Part shown: positions 20,806-30,420 of the stretch, piece by piece
How the letters are laid out: every line of letters begins with the position of its first letter
Numbering within the stretch: position 1 is the first letter of the stretch
Origin: Ichthyobacterium seriolicida
GTDB lineage: Bacteria > Bacteroidota > Bacteroidia > Flavobacteriales > Ichthyobacteriaceae
Reading direction: 5' to 3'
NCBI RefSeq assembly: GCF_002369955.1
Contig: NZ_AP014564.1
Span: forward strand, 1,596,996-1,660,995
Length of the DNA stretch: 64,000 bases
Translations under genes and position numbers: made by a program
Notes under the pieces: model-generated
The model's database searches: none
Told to the model about the DNA's origin: nothing
What the model saw: only the letters and a program-made list of their open reading frames with translations

Positions 20806-23800
20806 CTATTCTTTTATCAAAACTTTGATATCTTTCTTATCTAGGATATTTGATTTACTTAATACTTTAATTAAAATATCTAATTTCTTTTGAGTATTAG
20901 AAAGCTTTTCATTTGTAACAGAAAGTTCTTTTTTAAGAAAAATATTTTCTCTCTTGATATCGTTATTCTCCTTTTTAATAATACCACTTTCTTTTTCTAA
21001 GTCCACAACACGATCATAAACTGCTTGAGTAGCTGAAATATTTAAAGTGGTAAGTCCATCGTAATCTACTGAGCGTAAATCGTCTACCTCCTTACCGTAA
21101 ATGAAAACCTTATTTTTAGAATCTAAAACCTCTTCTATTAAAAACCTATTAGGATCTATAACAGCTTTTACTTTTACTTCTTTGGTTCCTTTGGTTCCCT
21201 CATTTTCTATAATAACCTTAATGAGATCTCCAACAGAAAAATTGTGAACCTTGTTTATCGTGATAATACTTCCTTCATTAGAGACGCTAATTGATTTAGC
21301 TAACTCATATACATTAGGAATAACTCCTTTATTTATATCTATAACTTCTGGAACTATATTTTCTACCTGCTGAGCTATTACCTTTTTAAATGACCTAACG
21401 CCACTTTCTATACTATCTATCATAGTATAATCTGTAATCTCTATACCCAAGAGTTTCTTTAAATCTTCTCTTTTATCTGAGATACCTTTTATACTCTTTA
21501 CACGTTTATCTGATGTAGCTATAAATTTTCCATATGTCATAATACTTCCTTTAGAATTCAAAGAAATTCGAGCTTTGTTTCGATCTTTTATGGAGATACA
21601 ATCAGTACTGCCATCTTCAAAATATGATCCAGATGTTGGCTCTTTAGCAATCTCGTCTTCTAGAAGAACTGTACCTCTTAAATATGTTTTTAGAGTCTTA
21701 TCATTTCCTAACACTACTGTATTAGCTCCTTTACCTTGAGCGCTACTTCCTATAGCTATCTCATTGCTACTGGATATGCTAGAAAGCTTGGAGCCAATCC
21801 CTAAAAGCATATTTTCTGTGCCAGTTAAAGTACTTTCCTCCTCTTCATCAGAGAGCGTTATGATATTTTCTCCAGTATCTGTCTTTATAAATGGTGTTTT
21901 TTTTATTTTTTCATTTAGGATTTTCCCCTGTTTTGCGGATAAGGCACTTGTGCTATCATCAGTGATTAAATCATCTATAAGTTTCACTGGCCCAGGAGGC
22001 CCTGCTGGACCTATGGCTCCTGGTTCACCCCTATCACCTTTTGCGCCTGTTGGACCTGGTTTGCCATCTGGTCCTTGTTCTCCTTTTGGCCCTTTCGGGC
22101 CTATTTCACCTGGTATACCTGCCTCACCTCGCCTTCCTCTAGGGCCTGGTAGACCTTGTGGACCTGATAAACCTGGATCACCATCTTTACCAGGCTTACC
22201 TTGTTTTCCTTCTGCCCCTGGGGCTCCTTGTGGTCCTGTTGCGCCTGCTGGGCCTTGTGGCCCTTGAATCCCTGGAACACCATCTTCGCCCTTTTCACCT
22301 CTGATACCTTGAGGACCTTCTGCCCCTTGTTCTCCTCTTTCTCCTGCTGGGCCTGTCTCACCACGAAGCCCTTGTGGTCCTTGAATCCCCGCTGGGCCTT
22401 GATCACCTGTTGCGCCTTTTTCCCCTGGTTTTCCTTCTACTCCTTGAGCTCCTTGAGCACCTGCTGGACCTCTTTCTCCATCTTTACCTGCAAGACCAGC
22501 TGGGCCTACTGGACCTGGAATACCTTGTTCCCCTTTTGGCCCTGGGTCTCCTTTTTCTCCATTTTTGCCATCAGCACCTGCTGGGCCTCGTTCACCATTT
22601 TCACCTCTTGCACCATCTCTACCTGCTGCTCCTGGATTGCCTTGATCTCCCTTTTCCCCTTTTTCACCATCTTTACCATTAGTGCCATCAGCACCTGGAG
22701 GCCCTGTTTCGCCTCTATCACCTTGTATTCCTGTTGCACCTGGGGCACCCTGTGGACCTCTAGGCCCTTGAGGGCCTTGCTCACCTCTGTCTCCTTTGTT
22801 TCCTGCTGGACCTTGTGGCCCTATGGCTCCTGCTATACCATCGTTTCCTTTTTCACCTTTAGGACCTTCTGGACCTCTTTCACCTTGCTCTCCTCTAACG
22901 CCTGTTGGACCTGGGGCTCCTGTTTCACCTTGCTCTCCTTTTGGTCCTTGTTCACCTTGGGGACCTCTTTCTCCTCTTTCTCCATCTTTACCTGCTTCGC
23001 CCCTATCACCTTTTGCCCCATCGGCTCCTTTTTCTCCTTGTGGTCCTATGTCTCCTTTGTCTCCATTTTTGCCATCAGCACCTGCTGGGCCTCGTTCACC
23101 ATTTTCACCTCTTGCACCATCTCTACCATCTCTACCTGCTGCTCCTGGATTGCCTTGATCTCCCTTTTCCCCTTTTTCACCATCTTTACCATTAGTGCCA
23201 TCAGCACCTGGAGGCCCTGTTTCGCCTCTATCACCTTGTATTCCTGTTGCACCTGGGGCACCCTGTGGACCTCTAGGCCCTTGAGGGCCTTGCTCACCTC
23301 TGTCTCCTTTGTTTCCTGCTGGACCTTGTGGCCCTATGGCTCCTGCTATACCATCGTTTCCTTTTTCACCTTTAGGACCTTCTGGACCTCTTTCACCTTG
23401 CTCTCCTCTAACGCCTGTTGGACCTGGGGCTCCTGTTTCACCTTTTTCACCTTTTGGTCCTTGTTCACCTTGGGGACCTCTTTCTCCTCTTTCTCCTCTT
23501 TCTCCATCTTTACCTGCTTCGCCCCTATCACCTTTTGCCCCATCGGCTCCTTTTTCTCCTTGTGGTCCTATGTCTCCTTTGTCTCCATTTTTGCCATCAA
23601 CACCTGCTGGGCCTCGTTCACCATTTTCACCTCTTGCACCATCTCTACCATCTCTACCTGCTGCTCCTGGATTGCCTTGATCTCCCTTTTCCCCTTTTTC
23701 ACCATCTTTACCATTGGTGCCATCAGCACCTGGAGGGCCTGGATCACCATCTTTACCAGGCTTGCCTTGTTTCCCTTCTGCCCCTGGGGCTCCTTGTGGT

Positions 23801-24990
23801 CCTGTTGCGCCTGCTGGGCCTTGTGGCCCTTGAATCCCTGGAACACCATCTTCGCCCTTTTCGCCTCTGATACCTTGAGGACCTTCTGCCCCTGGGGCTC
23901 CCTTTACCCCTTGTTCTCCTCTTTCTCCTGCTGGGCCGGTTTCACCACGAAGCCCTTGTGGGCCTTGAATCCCTGCTGGACCTCTTTCTCCATCTTTACC
24001 TGCTTCGCCCCTATCACCTTTTGCCCCATCGGCTCCTTTTTCTCCTTGTGGTCCTATGTCTCCTTTTTCTCCATTTTTACCATCAGCACCTGCTGGGCCT
24101 GTATCACCTTGAGGACCTCTTTCTACCTTTCTGTCTATCAATTTCTTGAGTTCATGCCCTTGACGCGCTGATAAAACTTTTTTAGGGTCATAAGTTGAAA
24201 GATCTAGGTTGTCTATAACTTCTAGTTTCGCCTCCTCTAACTCTTTAATTCTTGTTCCGTGGGTTTCTAATTTAGTATCCTGTTTTTCTATTTTGCTTTC
24301 TAACTCTTTCTTCTGTTGAGATATTTGTTCATCATGAATAGTTAACCTTTCAGAAAAACCCTTCTCATATTTATTTACCCTTTCATAGAGTTCTTTCCCC
24401 TTATTAGCTGATAAAGCTTTACCTTTACCTCCATGAAAATTATCAGCAATATTTATTTTGTCTAATTTTTTCTTTTCTAAAATCCTTCCTTGATTAGCAG
24501 ATAGAGCAGCTGATACAACTCTAGAACTCAAATTATCTATAACATCTATTTTTGGACTATCCGCTGCATAAAATGCATAAGGGACACTAAGTATTTGACT
24601 CTTTTTTATAAGAGCATTTCTATAATCATTTTTGCCAGTCAGATCTATCTCTGATTTAATGTAATATGAATACTCAGACCATGATAAATCAGACAATTTT
24701 GAACCTGAGAATCCTTGAGATCTAATACCTTCTCCTATCTTTAGAGTAGCTAAGCCATTCTTATCTGTTTTAATATTCCAATGAACTTCAGAGTATACAA
24801 CATCTTCTATCTTTCCATTTAAAGAATATATAGAAATACGAATACTAACTGTAGATTCTTTTAATAATTTATCATCTTTCCTAATCACTAACTGATAACT
24901 CAACTTATCAGGAAAATTATTAGAAAGAGAATCTATACTTAAAAATGAGAGAAATATAAATCCAAAATAAAACACGAACCTTCTTTTCAT
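20806..24990 (-). CDS. Fibre gene D: longest collagen tract, S74 domain
   Basis: This 1394-residue family member has a signal peptide, an N-domain to [14 protein letters not shown] and LSANKG repeats, a coiled coil (~205-275) and LSARQG. A collagen tract of about 237 triplets (~290-1002, the longest in the window) follows, then LSAKQG, a very short head ([27 protein letters not shown]), the S74 domain from S-D-K-R-V-K (~1160) and a C-terminal coil ending KDIKVLIKE. The collagen tract has large in-register duplications (504 and 522 bp). The X-Y positions are rich in KGE, KGD, ERG and PQG, which provides charge pairing as in other bacterial collagens without hydroxyproline. Its 3' flank resembles that of gene A. 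Confidence 0.86.
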   Translation of the reverse strand: MKRRFVFYFGFIFLSFLSIDSLSNNFPDKLSYQLVIRKDDKLLKESTVSIRISIYSLNGKIEDVVYSEVHWNIKTDKNGLATLKIGEGIRSQGFSGSKLSDLSWSEYSYYIKSEIDLTGKNDYRNALIKKSQILSVPYAFYAADSPKIDVIDNLSSRVVSAALSANQGRILEKKKLDKINIADNFHGGKGKALSANKGKELYERVNKYEKGFSERLTIHDEQISQQKKELESKIEKQDTKLETHGTRIKELEEAKLEVIDNLDLSTYDPKKVLSARQGHELKKLIDRKVERGPQGDTGPAGADGKNGEKGDIGPQGEKGADGAKGDRGEAGKDGERGPAGIQGPQGLRGETGPAGERGEQGVKGAPGAEGPQGIRGEKGEDGVPGIQGPQGPAGATGPQGAPGAEGKQGKPGKDGDPGPPGADGTNGKDGEKGEKGDQGNPGAAGRDGRDGARGENGERGPAGVDGKNGDKGDIGPQGEKGADGAKGDRGEAGKDGERGERGERGPQGEQGPKGEKGETGAPGPTGVRGEQGERGPEGPKGEKGNDGIAGAIGPQGPAGNKGDRGEQGPQGPRGPQGAPGATGIQGDRGETGPPGADGTNGKDGEKGEKGDQGNPGAAGRDGRDGARGENGERGPAGADGKNGDKGDIGPQGEKGADGAKGDRGEAGKDGERGERGPQGEQGPKGEQGETGAPGPTGVRGEQGERGPEGPKGEKGNDGIAGAIGPQGPAGNKGDRGEQGPQGPRGPQGAPGATGIQGDRGETGPPGADGTNGKDGEKGEKGDQGNPGAAGRDGARGENGERGPAGADGKNGEKGDPGPKGEQGIPGPVGPAGLAGKDGERGPAGAQGAQGVEGKPGEKGATGDQGPAGIQGPQGLRGETGPAGERGEQGAEGPQGIRGEKGEDGVPGIQGPQGPAGATGPQGAPGAEGKQGKPGKDGDPGLSGPQGLPGPRGRRGEAGIPGEIGPKGPKGEQGPDGKPGPTGAKGDRGEPGAIGPAGPPGPVKLIDDLITDDSTSALSAKQGKILNEKIKKTPFIKTDTGENIITLSDEEEESTLTGTENMLLGIGSKLSSISSSNEIAIGSSAQGKGANTVVLGNDKTLKTYLRGTVLLEDEIAKEPTSGSYFEDGSTDCISIKDRNKARISLNSKGSIMTYGKFIATSDKRVKSIKGISDKREDLKKLLGIEITDYTMIDSIESGVRSFKKVIAQQVENIVPEVIDINKGVIPNVYELAKSISVSNEGSIITINKVHNFSVGDLIKVIIENEGTKGTKEVKVKAVIDPNRFLIEEVLDSKNKVFIYGKEVDDLRSVDYDGLTTLNISATQAVYDRVVDLEKESGIIKKENNDIKRENIFLKKELSVTNEKLSNTQKKLDILIKVLSKSNILDKKDIKVLIKE
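22560..23860 (-). repeat. 504/522-bp tandem duplication in the collagen tract of gene D
   Basis: The segment GCCATCAgCACCTGCTGGGC occurs at 22567, 23071 and 23593 with long flanking identity. Periods of 504 (56 x 9) and 522 (58 x 9) bp preserve the Gly-X-Y register. The 18-bp difference is two extra triplet units. Confidence 0.85.
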
Positions 24991-25030
24991 GTGATCTGAA
25001 AAATATTTGGGAAAACTTAAACTAGAGCTG

Positions 25031-25062
25031 CAAGGTTACAAAATTTTCACATTTAATACTAA
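25031..25062 (-). promoter_or_regulatory. Predicted promoter of fibre gene D (class iii)
   Basis: On the minus strand, TTAG (25062-25059), a 20-bp spacer and TAACCTTG (25038-25031) lie 41 bp upstream of the ATG. The spacer resembles that of gene C. Confidence 0.55.
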
Positions 25063-25374
25063 AAAAGTAGTAGCTAAAAATAATAGCGGTTTAAGTAAAA
25101 AATCAGATTGATATATTTACTAATAAATAAACGATTAAAGTGATATAATGTACTTATAATCAGTCTTTTATATAAAAAATTATTGAGCTTAGATTAGCAA
25201 AATAAAGCTTAAAAAGTTCATTTGTTTTATAGTATCATAGTTAGCTGTTTAATTTGAGCTCTTAAAACATTTAGATTTTCTTGTTTTTTCTATCAAAAAA
25301 AGTTTTAAAAACACCAAAAAAAAGGTTTAAAAAGTTGGAAAAGCTCTCTCTTAAGTATGTGTTTTACACGATGT
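25063..25374. other. AT-rich intergenic DNA without recognisable content
   Basis: About 310 bases lie between the gene D promoter and the IS982 relic. The stretch is very AT-rich with A runs and no supported ORF, RNA or repeat. Bases 25063-25100 continue the flank shared with gene C. Confidence 0.5.
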
Positions 25375-25694
25375 TTTAACCTCTAAAAAATCTCTTTGAA
25401 AAAGACGTAGAATTAATTACCTCAGTTAAAAATAACATGAAAAATACCCTCATACCAATGATTGATAAGCTATTACTCAGAAAAAGATCAATCATAGAAA
25501 CCATCAATGATCAGCTTAAAAATATTTGTCAGATAGAACATTCTAGACATAGAAGTTTTGCTAATTTTCTAACTAATATTTCTGAACTTATCGCTCTTAC
25601 AGCTTTTCGCCTAAAAAACCCTCTGTCAAATACCCAATCGTTGGTAATGCCTGTCTTAATTCAGTTTATTAACCAAACTCAGATTATAAAATAA
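25375..25694 (+). pseudogene. Truncated IS982-family transposase C-terminus
   Basis: A plus-strand frame opens right after a stop at about 25378 and reads [19 protein letters not shown], then [20 protein letters not shown] and [16 protein letters not shown]. These are the signature C-terminal motifs of IS982-family transposases. The N-terminal DDE portion is absent and the last ~30 residues no longer match well, so this is an inactive remnant. It lies between fibre gene D and the housekeeping island, marking past IS activity at the array boundary. Confidence 0.85.
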
Positions 25695-25745
25695 TTGAAA
25701 AAAGACTATTGACTATCGTAAAATATGAAGACATATCAAAATGCC

Positions 25746-27635
25746 TTAAAACCTGAATTGTATCTGTGACTTTAAATGATATTCTGTCTCTTGATTAGTA
25801 TTGTTTTGAACATATTTTATTCCAAATGCCATCTGCTCATAATTGTATTTTAACAAAATATAATATCTAAGTCCTCTGCCTCGATAAGGCGGCACTGAAA
25901 AAACTCCCCTTATATCATTTTCATAAGCGTATATTCTGTTTTGCCATTTAGTATTAAAACAAGCTGCCCTCAAATACAAAACCAATGGAAAGAATGAAAA
26001 ATTATACTTTATATCTTGAAATATCATCTGACCTATATCACTCTCATATTTAGATAATTCTACTCTAGTCTGAAGATTCAATTGCTCAGAAAATCTATAA
26101 CGTATATTATATCTCAAACTGCTTTTTACATGCTCTTTCTCATCGTATTTAAACCTGATATAATGACTTATATCTCTATTAAAATCATGCGATATATCCA
26201 TTACAAAATCTGCATTATCTCTAGTAAAAGGATAATTATTTTTTTTGTGCAAACTATATATGTCCGAGTATAACTTAATTTTTACTTTACTAATATCGAA
26301 TTCAAAACCCATGTATAAGCCCTTCTCCGAATGAGAATTAGATTCTTGAAAAGTGTTTTTATAAAAACTATAATACTCACTGGTGATATCCCTATACACC
26401 AAAGACAATTTAGAGTTATCACCAGTGTTAACTTGTAATTTCTGTATAAAAGCCCAAGCTCCCACCTCATTTACACTGAGCTCTCCCAAAAAGAAATAAT
26501 CACTTAAAAACAACCTATAATCCAAAGAGATAACAGAAAAATTATTTCCTCTCAAATTATCCTTACTCTTACTGAAAACATAATTTTTGAATCTAGTATT
26601 CATATTGGTAATACCTATATCACCATTTGTAAAATCATAGCTGATATGTGCCCCAAAATCTACTTTAGTAGATTTATTCTTTTTTGATATCTCACTATAA
26701 GTACGATGCAAGCCAGATGTAGGAAAGGAGGTAATACGATCAGAATCATCCAAAGTAGCATCTATATCTTTTTTAGAATAGAACAAATCTAAACTTATAT
26801 CTCTCCACTCATAAGCACAAGCTAAACCAGAAAAATAATTAACTTCATCAGTTCCTGTATGAGGCTTTATACCTCTTTTAAAACTAAAAGTCTTATTGAC
26901 CTCAGCCGTCTTCATAGATCTATATCCAGACCACAAAGCCAAACCCTCTCCAAAATTGAGATGATAATTCCCAACTAAAATCCTCTTAAATCCATATAAA
27001 TCATTCAACAGTAAATAAAAAGAGAGAAAATCAAAACCAAAAGGGGAAATGGAACTATTAAAACTCTCTCCTACATCTTTCTCTGCTACTAAGCCCATAT
27101 TTATCAAATCGTAATATTTAAAATCGTATTTGAAATATACCTTTTGAGCGCCTCCTTCATATTTTTCTAAATCCTTTATAGGAGACCTAAATTCTTGTCT
27201 CATAATGATCTTATTTCTACCTCTCTTTATGATATTGTCAAAAGATATTTTTCTATCTACATGATCAACTTTAAAAAATGGGATTATACTCTTTAGTGCT
27301 TTCCCATCAAAACCCTTGACGCTACTCAATTCGAATAGATGCAACAAATAACCATTTTTCATTCTGTAATCCATTAAATTTTTAACTTGAAAAACATCTA
27401 ATAAACCTGAATTCAATAGTTCCTCTTTGGTAGAATTTATATTTATCTTATTAAAACTGATATTCTCTAATTCATCTAATATTAACTCTCCTTCTCTTTG
27501 AAGACCTTCATCTCTATATTCTAAAATATTTTCTAACAATATTTTTTCACTTGGTATATTTGGTATATCCTGGGCAATTGCACTTAATCCTCTCAAAAAA
27601 ATAAATGATAAACCAATAAAATAACACTTTATCAT
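25746..27635 (-). CDS. Helix-hairpin-helix protein with predicted outer-membrane beta barrel
   Basis: The protein of about 629 residues has a signal peptide (MIKCYFIGLSFIFLRGLSAIAQD). A ComEA-like helix-hairpin-helix region follows (about residues 55-120: INSTKEELLNSGLLDVFQVK, FELSSVKGFDGKALKSI). The remainder is dominated by alternating aromatic and polar strands with tyrosine-rich turns, ending QIQFRF, typical of outer-membrane barrels. Similar HhH-plus-barrel proteins are widespread in Bacteroidota, and their function is not settled. I place the start at 27635 because it gives a canonical signal peptide; an ATG nine codons upstream (27662) is possible. It is divergent from the Ig-like lipoprotein gene. 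Confidence 0.7.
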   Translation of the reverse strand: MIKCYFIGLSFIFLRGLSAIAQDIPNIPSEKILLENILEYRDEGLQREGELILDELENISFNKININSTKEELLNSGLLDVFQVKNLMDYRMKNGYLLHLFELSSVKGFDGKALKSIIPFFKVDHVDRKISFDNIIKRGRNKIIMRQEFRSPIKDLEKYEGGAQKVYFKYDFKYYDLINMGLVAEKDVGESFNSSISPFGFDFLSFYLLLNDLYGFKRILVGNYHLNFGEGLALWSGYRSMKTAEVNKTFSFKRGIKPHTGTDEVNYFSGLACAYEWRDISLDLFYSKKDIDATLDDSDRITSFPTSGLHRTYSEISKKNKSTKVDFGAHISYDFTNGDIGITNMNTRFKNYVFSKSKDNLRGNNFSVISLDYRLFLSDYFFLGELSVNEVGAWAFIQKLQVNTGDNSKLSLVYRDITSEYYSFYKNTFQESNSHSEKGLYMGFEFDISKVKIKLYSDIYSLHKKNNYPFTRDNADFVMDISHDFNRDISHYIRFKYDEKEHVKSSLRYNIRYRFSEQLNLQTRVELSKYESDIGQMIFQDIKYNFSFFPLVLYLRAACFNTKWQNRIYAYENDIRGVFSVPPYRGRGLRYYILLKYNYEQMAFGIKYVQNNTNQETEYHLKSQIQFRF

Positions 27636-27745
27636 AGTGCTCTTAAAAATAAATGAATACAAACTATATAAATCTGAGTTAAATCAATTTGGTTGTAGAT
27701 AAATATTATCACTTTTAAAGATTACTTTTTTGTGCCCAATGATAG

Positions 27746-27753
27746 TAAATTTG
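27746..27753 (+). promoter_or_regulatory. Possible -7 box upstream of the Ig-like lipoprotein gene
   Basis: TAAATTTG matches TAnnTTTG and lies 52 bp before the ATG at 27806. TTAC at 27722-27725, 20 bp upstream, is a weak -33 candidate. Confidence 0.4.
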
Positions 27754-27805
27754 TAACTCAAATAGAAATATAAAAAGTTAATAATTTATTAGCGAAACTA
27801 AAGGC

Positions 27806-29419
27806 ATGGACGTACTTAAAAAATCTATTATCACTCTTATATGTATAATTACGCTCCAATGTGCACGTACTGGATTTATGTTAACAGGAGGAGCAAAAGA
27901 TACCATCCCACCTAAAGCCATATCATTTTCACCTAAAAATTTCAGTAAAAATGTTAAAGACAATGTGATAAGAATATCATTTGACGAATTGATTAGAATA
28001 GAAAATGTATCTAAAAATGTAATAATATCTCCTCCTCTAAAAAAAATGCCGAAGATAAATCCAGTATCCTCTCCTAGGGATTATATATCCGTGGAATTAG
28101 ACGTAGATTCTTTAAAAAAGAATACTACTTATATCATAAATTTTATAAAAGCCATAAAGGATAATAACGAATCTAATCTCTTGCCAGAATTAAAATATGT
28201 CTTTTCAACTGGTGATAATATAGACTCCTTAACTGTAAAGGGAACCGTACAATATTCAAATAAAAAAGATTTACCAAAAGACGTTACGGTAATGCTCTAC
28301 CCAATAGATGAAAATTATACAGATTCTATTTTATACAAAGAACTCCCTACGTATATGACCAACACAAGAGACAGTAATTATTTTGAAATAACCAATATAA
28401 AAGAAGGACTGTACAAACTAATAGCATTAAAGAGTAAATCTCAACAAATAAAATACAGTCTCAAAAACGACAGTATAGGGTTTGTAGTAAATACACTAAA
28501 ACTACCACAGGACACAAGCACCTTTTTTAAGCTAAACTTATTCAAAGAGTTGGATACTTTTGATATACAAAGACCTATACACGCTTCTAAAGGCAAGATT
28601 CAACTACTATTCAAAGGAACGCCTAGAGACATAGATGTAAAAAGAATAAGTCCTGTAAAAAACGATAGTATTAGAGACCTATTTATCAGATCATTCACAG
28701 GAGACACCATAGATTATTGGTTCGAACGAGAAGAACAAGATAGTATAACCTTTGAAATATCTAGAAATAAAATACCTATAGACACAGTATCTGTAGACTT
28801 GAAAAGACAGAAAGAACAAGACTTTACAATTAATCCCAACATAAAAGGAACGCTTCACATAACAGAAAAGTTATCTTTTAAAACTAATAAACCCATATAT
28901 GCTATAAATGATAGTTGTATATCTATAGTTGATAAAGACTCCATAAGTATTCCTTTGCACTTGGAAATAAACAAACTGAAAGACCAAGTAGCTATATTAT
29001 TTGACACCCAAGAGAAACAAGAATACAAATTAGAATTACTTCCAGGAGCTATAGAAAGTATCTTTAAAGAAAGGAATGATACTATAAATACTAGTTTTAG
29101 GACTATTTCAAAAATAGATTACGGAAGTATAAAAATAACATTGAATAAAATCCCAGAAAAAAATATCATCATAGAGTTAATGGATGGAAATAAAGTCATA
29201 AGACGAGCCTCTTGTAAAAATGGTGAAAAAACATATCTCTTTGAGTATCTACAACCCAAACACTATTCTTTCAGAATAATAGTAGATGACAATGACAACG
29301 ATAGATGGGATACTGGAAACCATGTTAAAAACCTTCTCCCAGAAGAAATAATCTACTATAAAGATTCTATAACAGTAAAATCAAATTGGGATATAGAAGA
29401 GAAATGGGATTTATTCTAA
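27806..29419 (+). CDS. Ig-like (SbsA/Big_5-type) domain lipoprotein
   Basis: This 537-residue predicted lipoprotein has an N-terminal hydrophobic signal ending ITLQC, with the lipobox cysteine at about residue 19. Then comes the Bacteroidota-typical opening TGGAKDTIPPKAISFSP and an Ig-like domain (about 30-135: IRISFDELIRIENVSKNVII, NTTYIINF, KYVFSTGD). The long C-terminal part has further beta-sandwich-like segments, including a DDNDNDRWDTGN acidic turn. Homologues are common in Flavobacteriia as Ig-like domain proteins of unknown function, anchored to a membrane by lipid. The gene stands alone and converges on miaA. Confidence 0.8.
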   Translation: MDVLKKSIITLICIITLQCARTGFMLTGGAKDTIPPKAISFSPKNFSKNVKDNVIRISFDELIRIENVSKNVIISPPLKKMPKINPVSSPRDYISVELDVDSLKKNTTYIINFIKAIKDNNESNLLPELKYVFSTGDNIDSLTVKGTVQYSNKKDLPKDVTVMLYPIDENYTDSILYKELPTYMTNTRDSNYFEITNIKEGLYKLIALKSKSQQIKYSLKNDSIGFVVNTLKLPQDTSTFFKLNLFKELDTFDIQRPIHASKGKIQLLFKGTPRDIDVKRISPVKNDSIRDLFIRSFTGDTIDYWFEREEQDSITFEISRNKIPIDTVSVDLKRQKEQDFTINPNIKGTLHITEKLSFKTNKPIYAINDSCISIVDKDSISIPLHLEINKLKDQVAILFDTQEKQEYKLELLPGAIESIFKERNDTINTSFRTISKIDYGSIKITLNKIPEKNIIIELMDGNKVIRRASCKNGEKTYLFEYLQPKHYSFRIIVDDNDNDRWDTGNHVKNLLPEEIIYYKDSITVKSNWDIEEKWDLF

Positions 29420-29514
29420 AGCTAGAAAACTGCAAATAACTTTAGACCCTGTTAAGGGATAGGGTTTTGTAGGCCCAGACAGAGTTAATTTTACAGTAGC
29501 TGACACTTTAGACA

Positions 29515-30420
29515 CTATAGTATCATATCTTTACAGTACTTTACAATTTCTTGAAAATCCATAGGATCAAACCACTTTAAATCTCTATTTTTTCTAAACC
29601 AAGTGAGCTGTCTCTTAGCAAAATTTCTAGTGTTCTTTTTTATCTCTTTAACTGATTCCTCCAAGGAACACTCTCGATCTAAATACTTAAATAACTCTTT
29701 ATAACCGACGGTGTTTAAAGCATTTTTATCTCTGTATTTCACTAGTGATTCTACTTCTTGGACTAACCCACATTCTATCATTCCATCTACTCTGGATTCA
29801 ATTTGAGAATACAATATATCCCTATCTATATTCAATCCTATTTGTACACTAGTAAAAAACCGTTTTTTAGTTTTTTTGCCCAAATAATCAGAATAAGGCT
29901 TTCCCGTATAAATAGATACCCCCAAAGCCCTAATTATACGCATGTGATTACTCTTATCTACACGTTCAAAATAAATGGGATCTAACCCTTCTAACATCTC
30001 CAATATAAACGATAATCCTTTTTCTCTATACTTATTATTTATATCCTCTCTAACTTCAATTGGAATTTTAGGAAAATCATCTAATCCATATATTAAAGAA
30101 TTAGCATAAAGACCAGAGCCTCCGACCATTATAACTATATCTTTTCTCTGGAAAATTTCTCTTAATACCAAGAGTCCTTCGTTTTCAAATAGGCCTACAT
30201 CATAATGATCACAAATACTCTTATTAGCTATAAAATGATGATTTACCTGGCTTAATTCAAAATCAGAGGGAGGTGCAGCTCCTATTTTTAACTCCTTAAA
30301 AAACTGACGTGAATCACACGATATAATCTCAGTATTGAAATATTTCGCTAATCTGATACTCAAAGTGGTTTTGCCTATGGCCGTAGGTCCTAAAACAGCT
30401 ATTAAGTATTTTTTATTCAT
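29515..30420 (-). CDS. miaA: tRNA dimethylallyltransferase MiaA
   Basis: This enzyme transfers a dimethylallyl group to N6 of A37 in tRNAs reading UNN codons. The 301 residues include the P-loop GPTAIGKTTL (about 11-20), the SCDSRQFFKELKIGAAPP segment, HHFI, GGSGLYANSLIYG and the C-terminal KRQLTWFRKN motif. It is the last gene of tilS-cmk-miaA; its ATG overlaps the cmk stop (ATGA). Confidence 0.96.
   Translation of the reverse strand: MNKKYLIAVLGPTAIGKTTLSIRLAKYFNTEIISCDSRQFFKELKIGAAPPSDFELSQVNHHFIANKSICDHYDVGLFENEGLLVLREIFQRKDIVIMVGGSGLYANSLIYGLDDFPKIPIEVREDINNKYREKGLSFILEMLEGLDPIYFERVDKSNHMRIIRALGVSIYTGKPYSDYLGKKTKKRFFTSVQIGLNIDRDILYSQIESRVDGMIECGLVQEVESLVKYRDKNALNTVGYKELFKYLDRECSLEESVKEIKKNTRNFAKRQLTWFRKNRDLKWFDPMDFQEIVKYCKDMIL

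Noticed and set aside
22201-24171. A 656-codon open frame on the plus strand, rich in Ser/Cys/Trp/Phe, and many similar long frames opposite the collagen tracts (for example 13513-14280, 17341-17865, 49925-50980)
   Set aside because: They lie antisense to Gly-X-Y codons, whose 9-bp periodicity removes stop codons from the other frames. Their low-complexity composition is the mirror of the collagen repeat and they lack domains or starts.
27778-27963. 61-codon minus-strand frame over the start of the Ig-like lipoprotein gene
   Set aside because: It overlaps a well-supported lipoprotein gene on the other strand and has no domain or context.
29420-29514. Rho-independent terminator between the convergent Ig-like lipoprotein gene and miaA
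   Set aside because: Only a weak 5-bp ACCCT/AGGGT pairing followed by a short T run is visible, so it is too weak to call.
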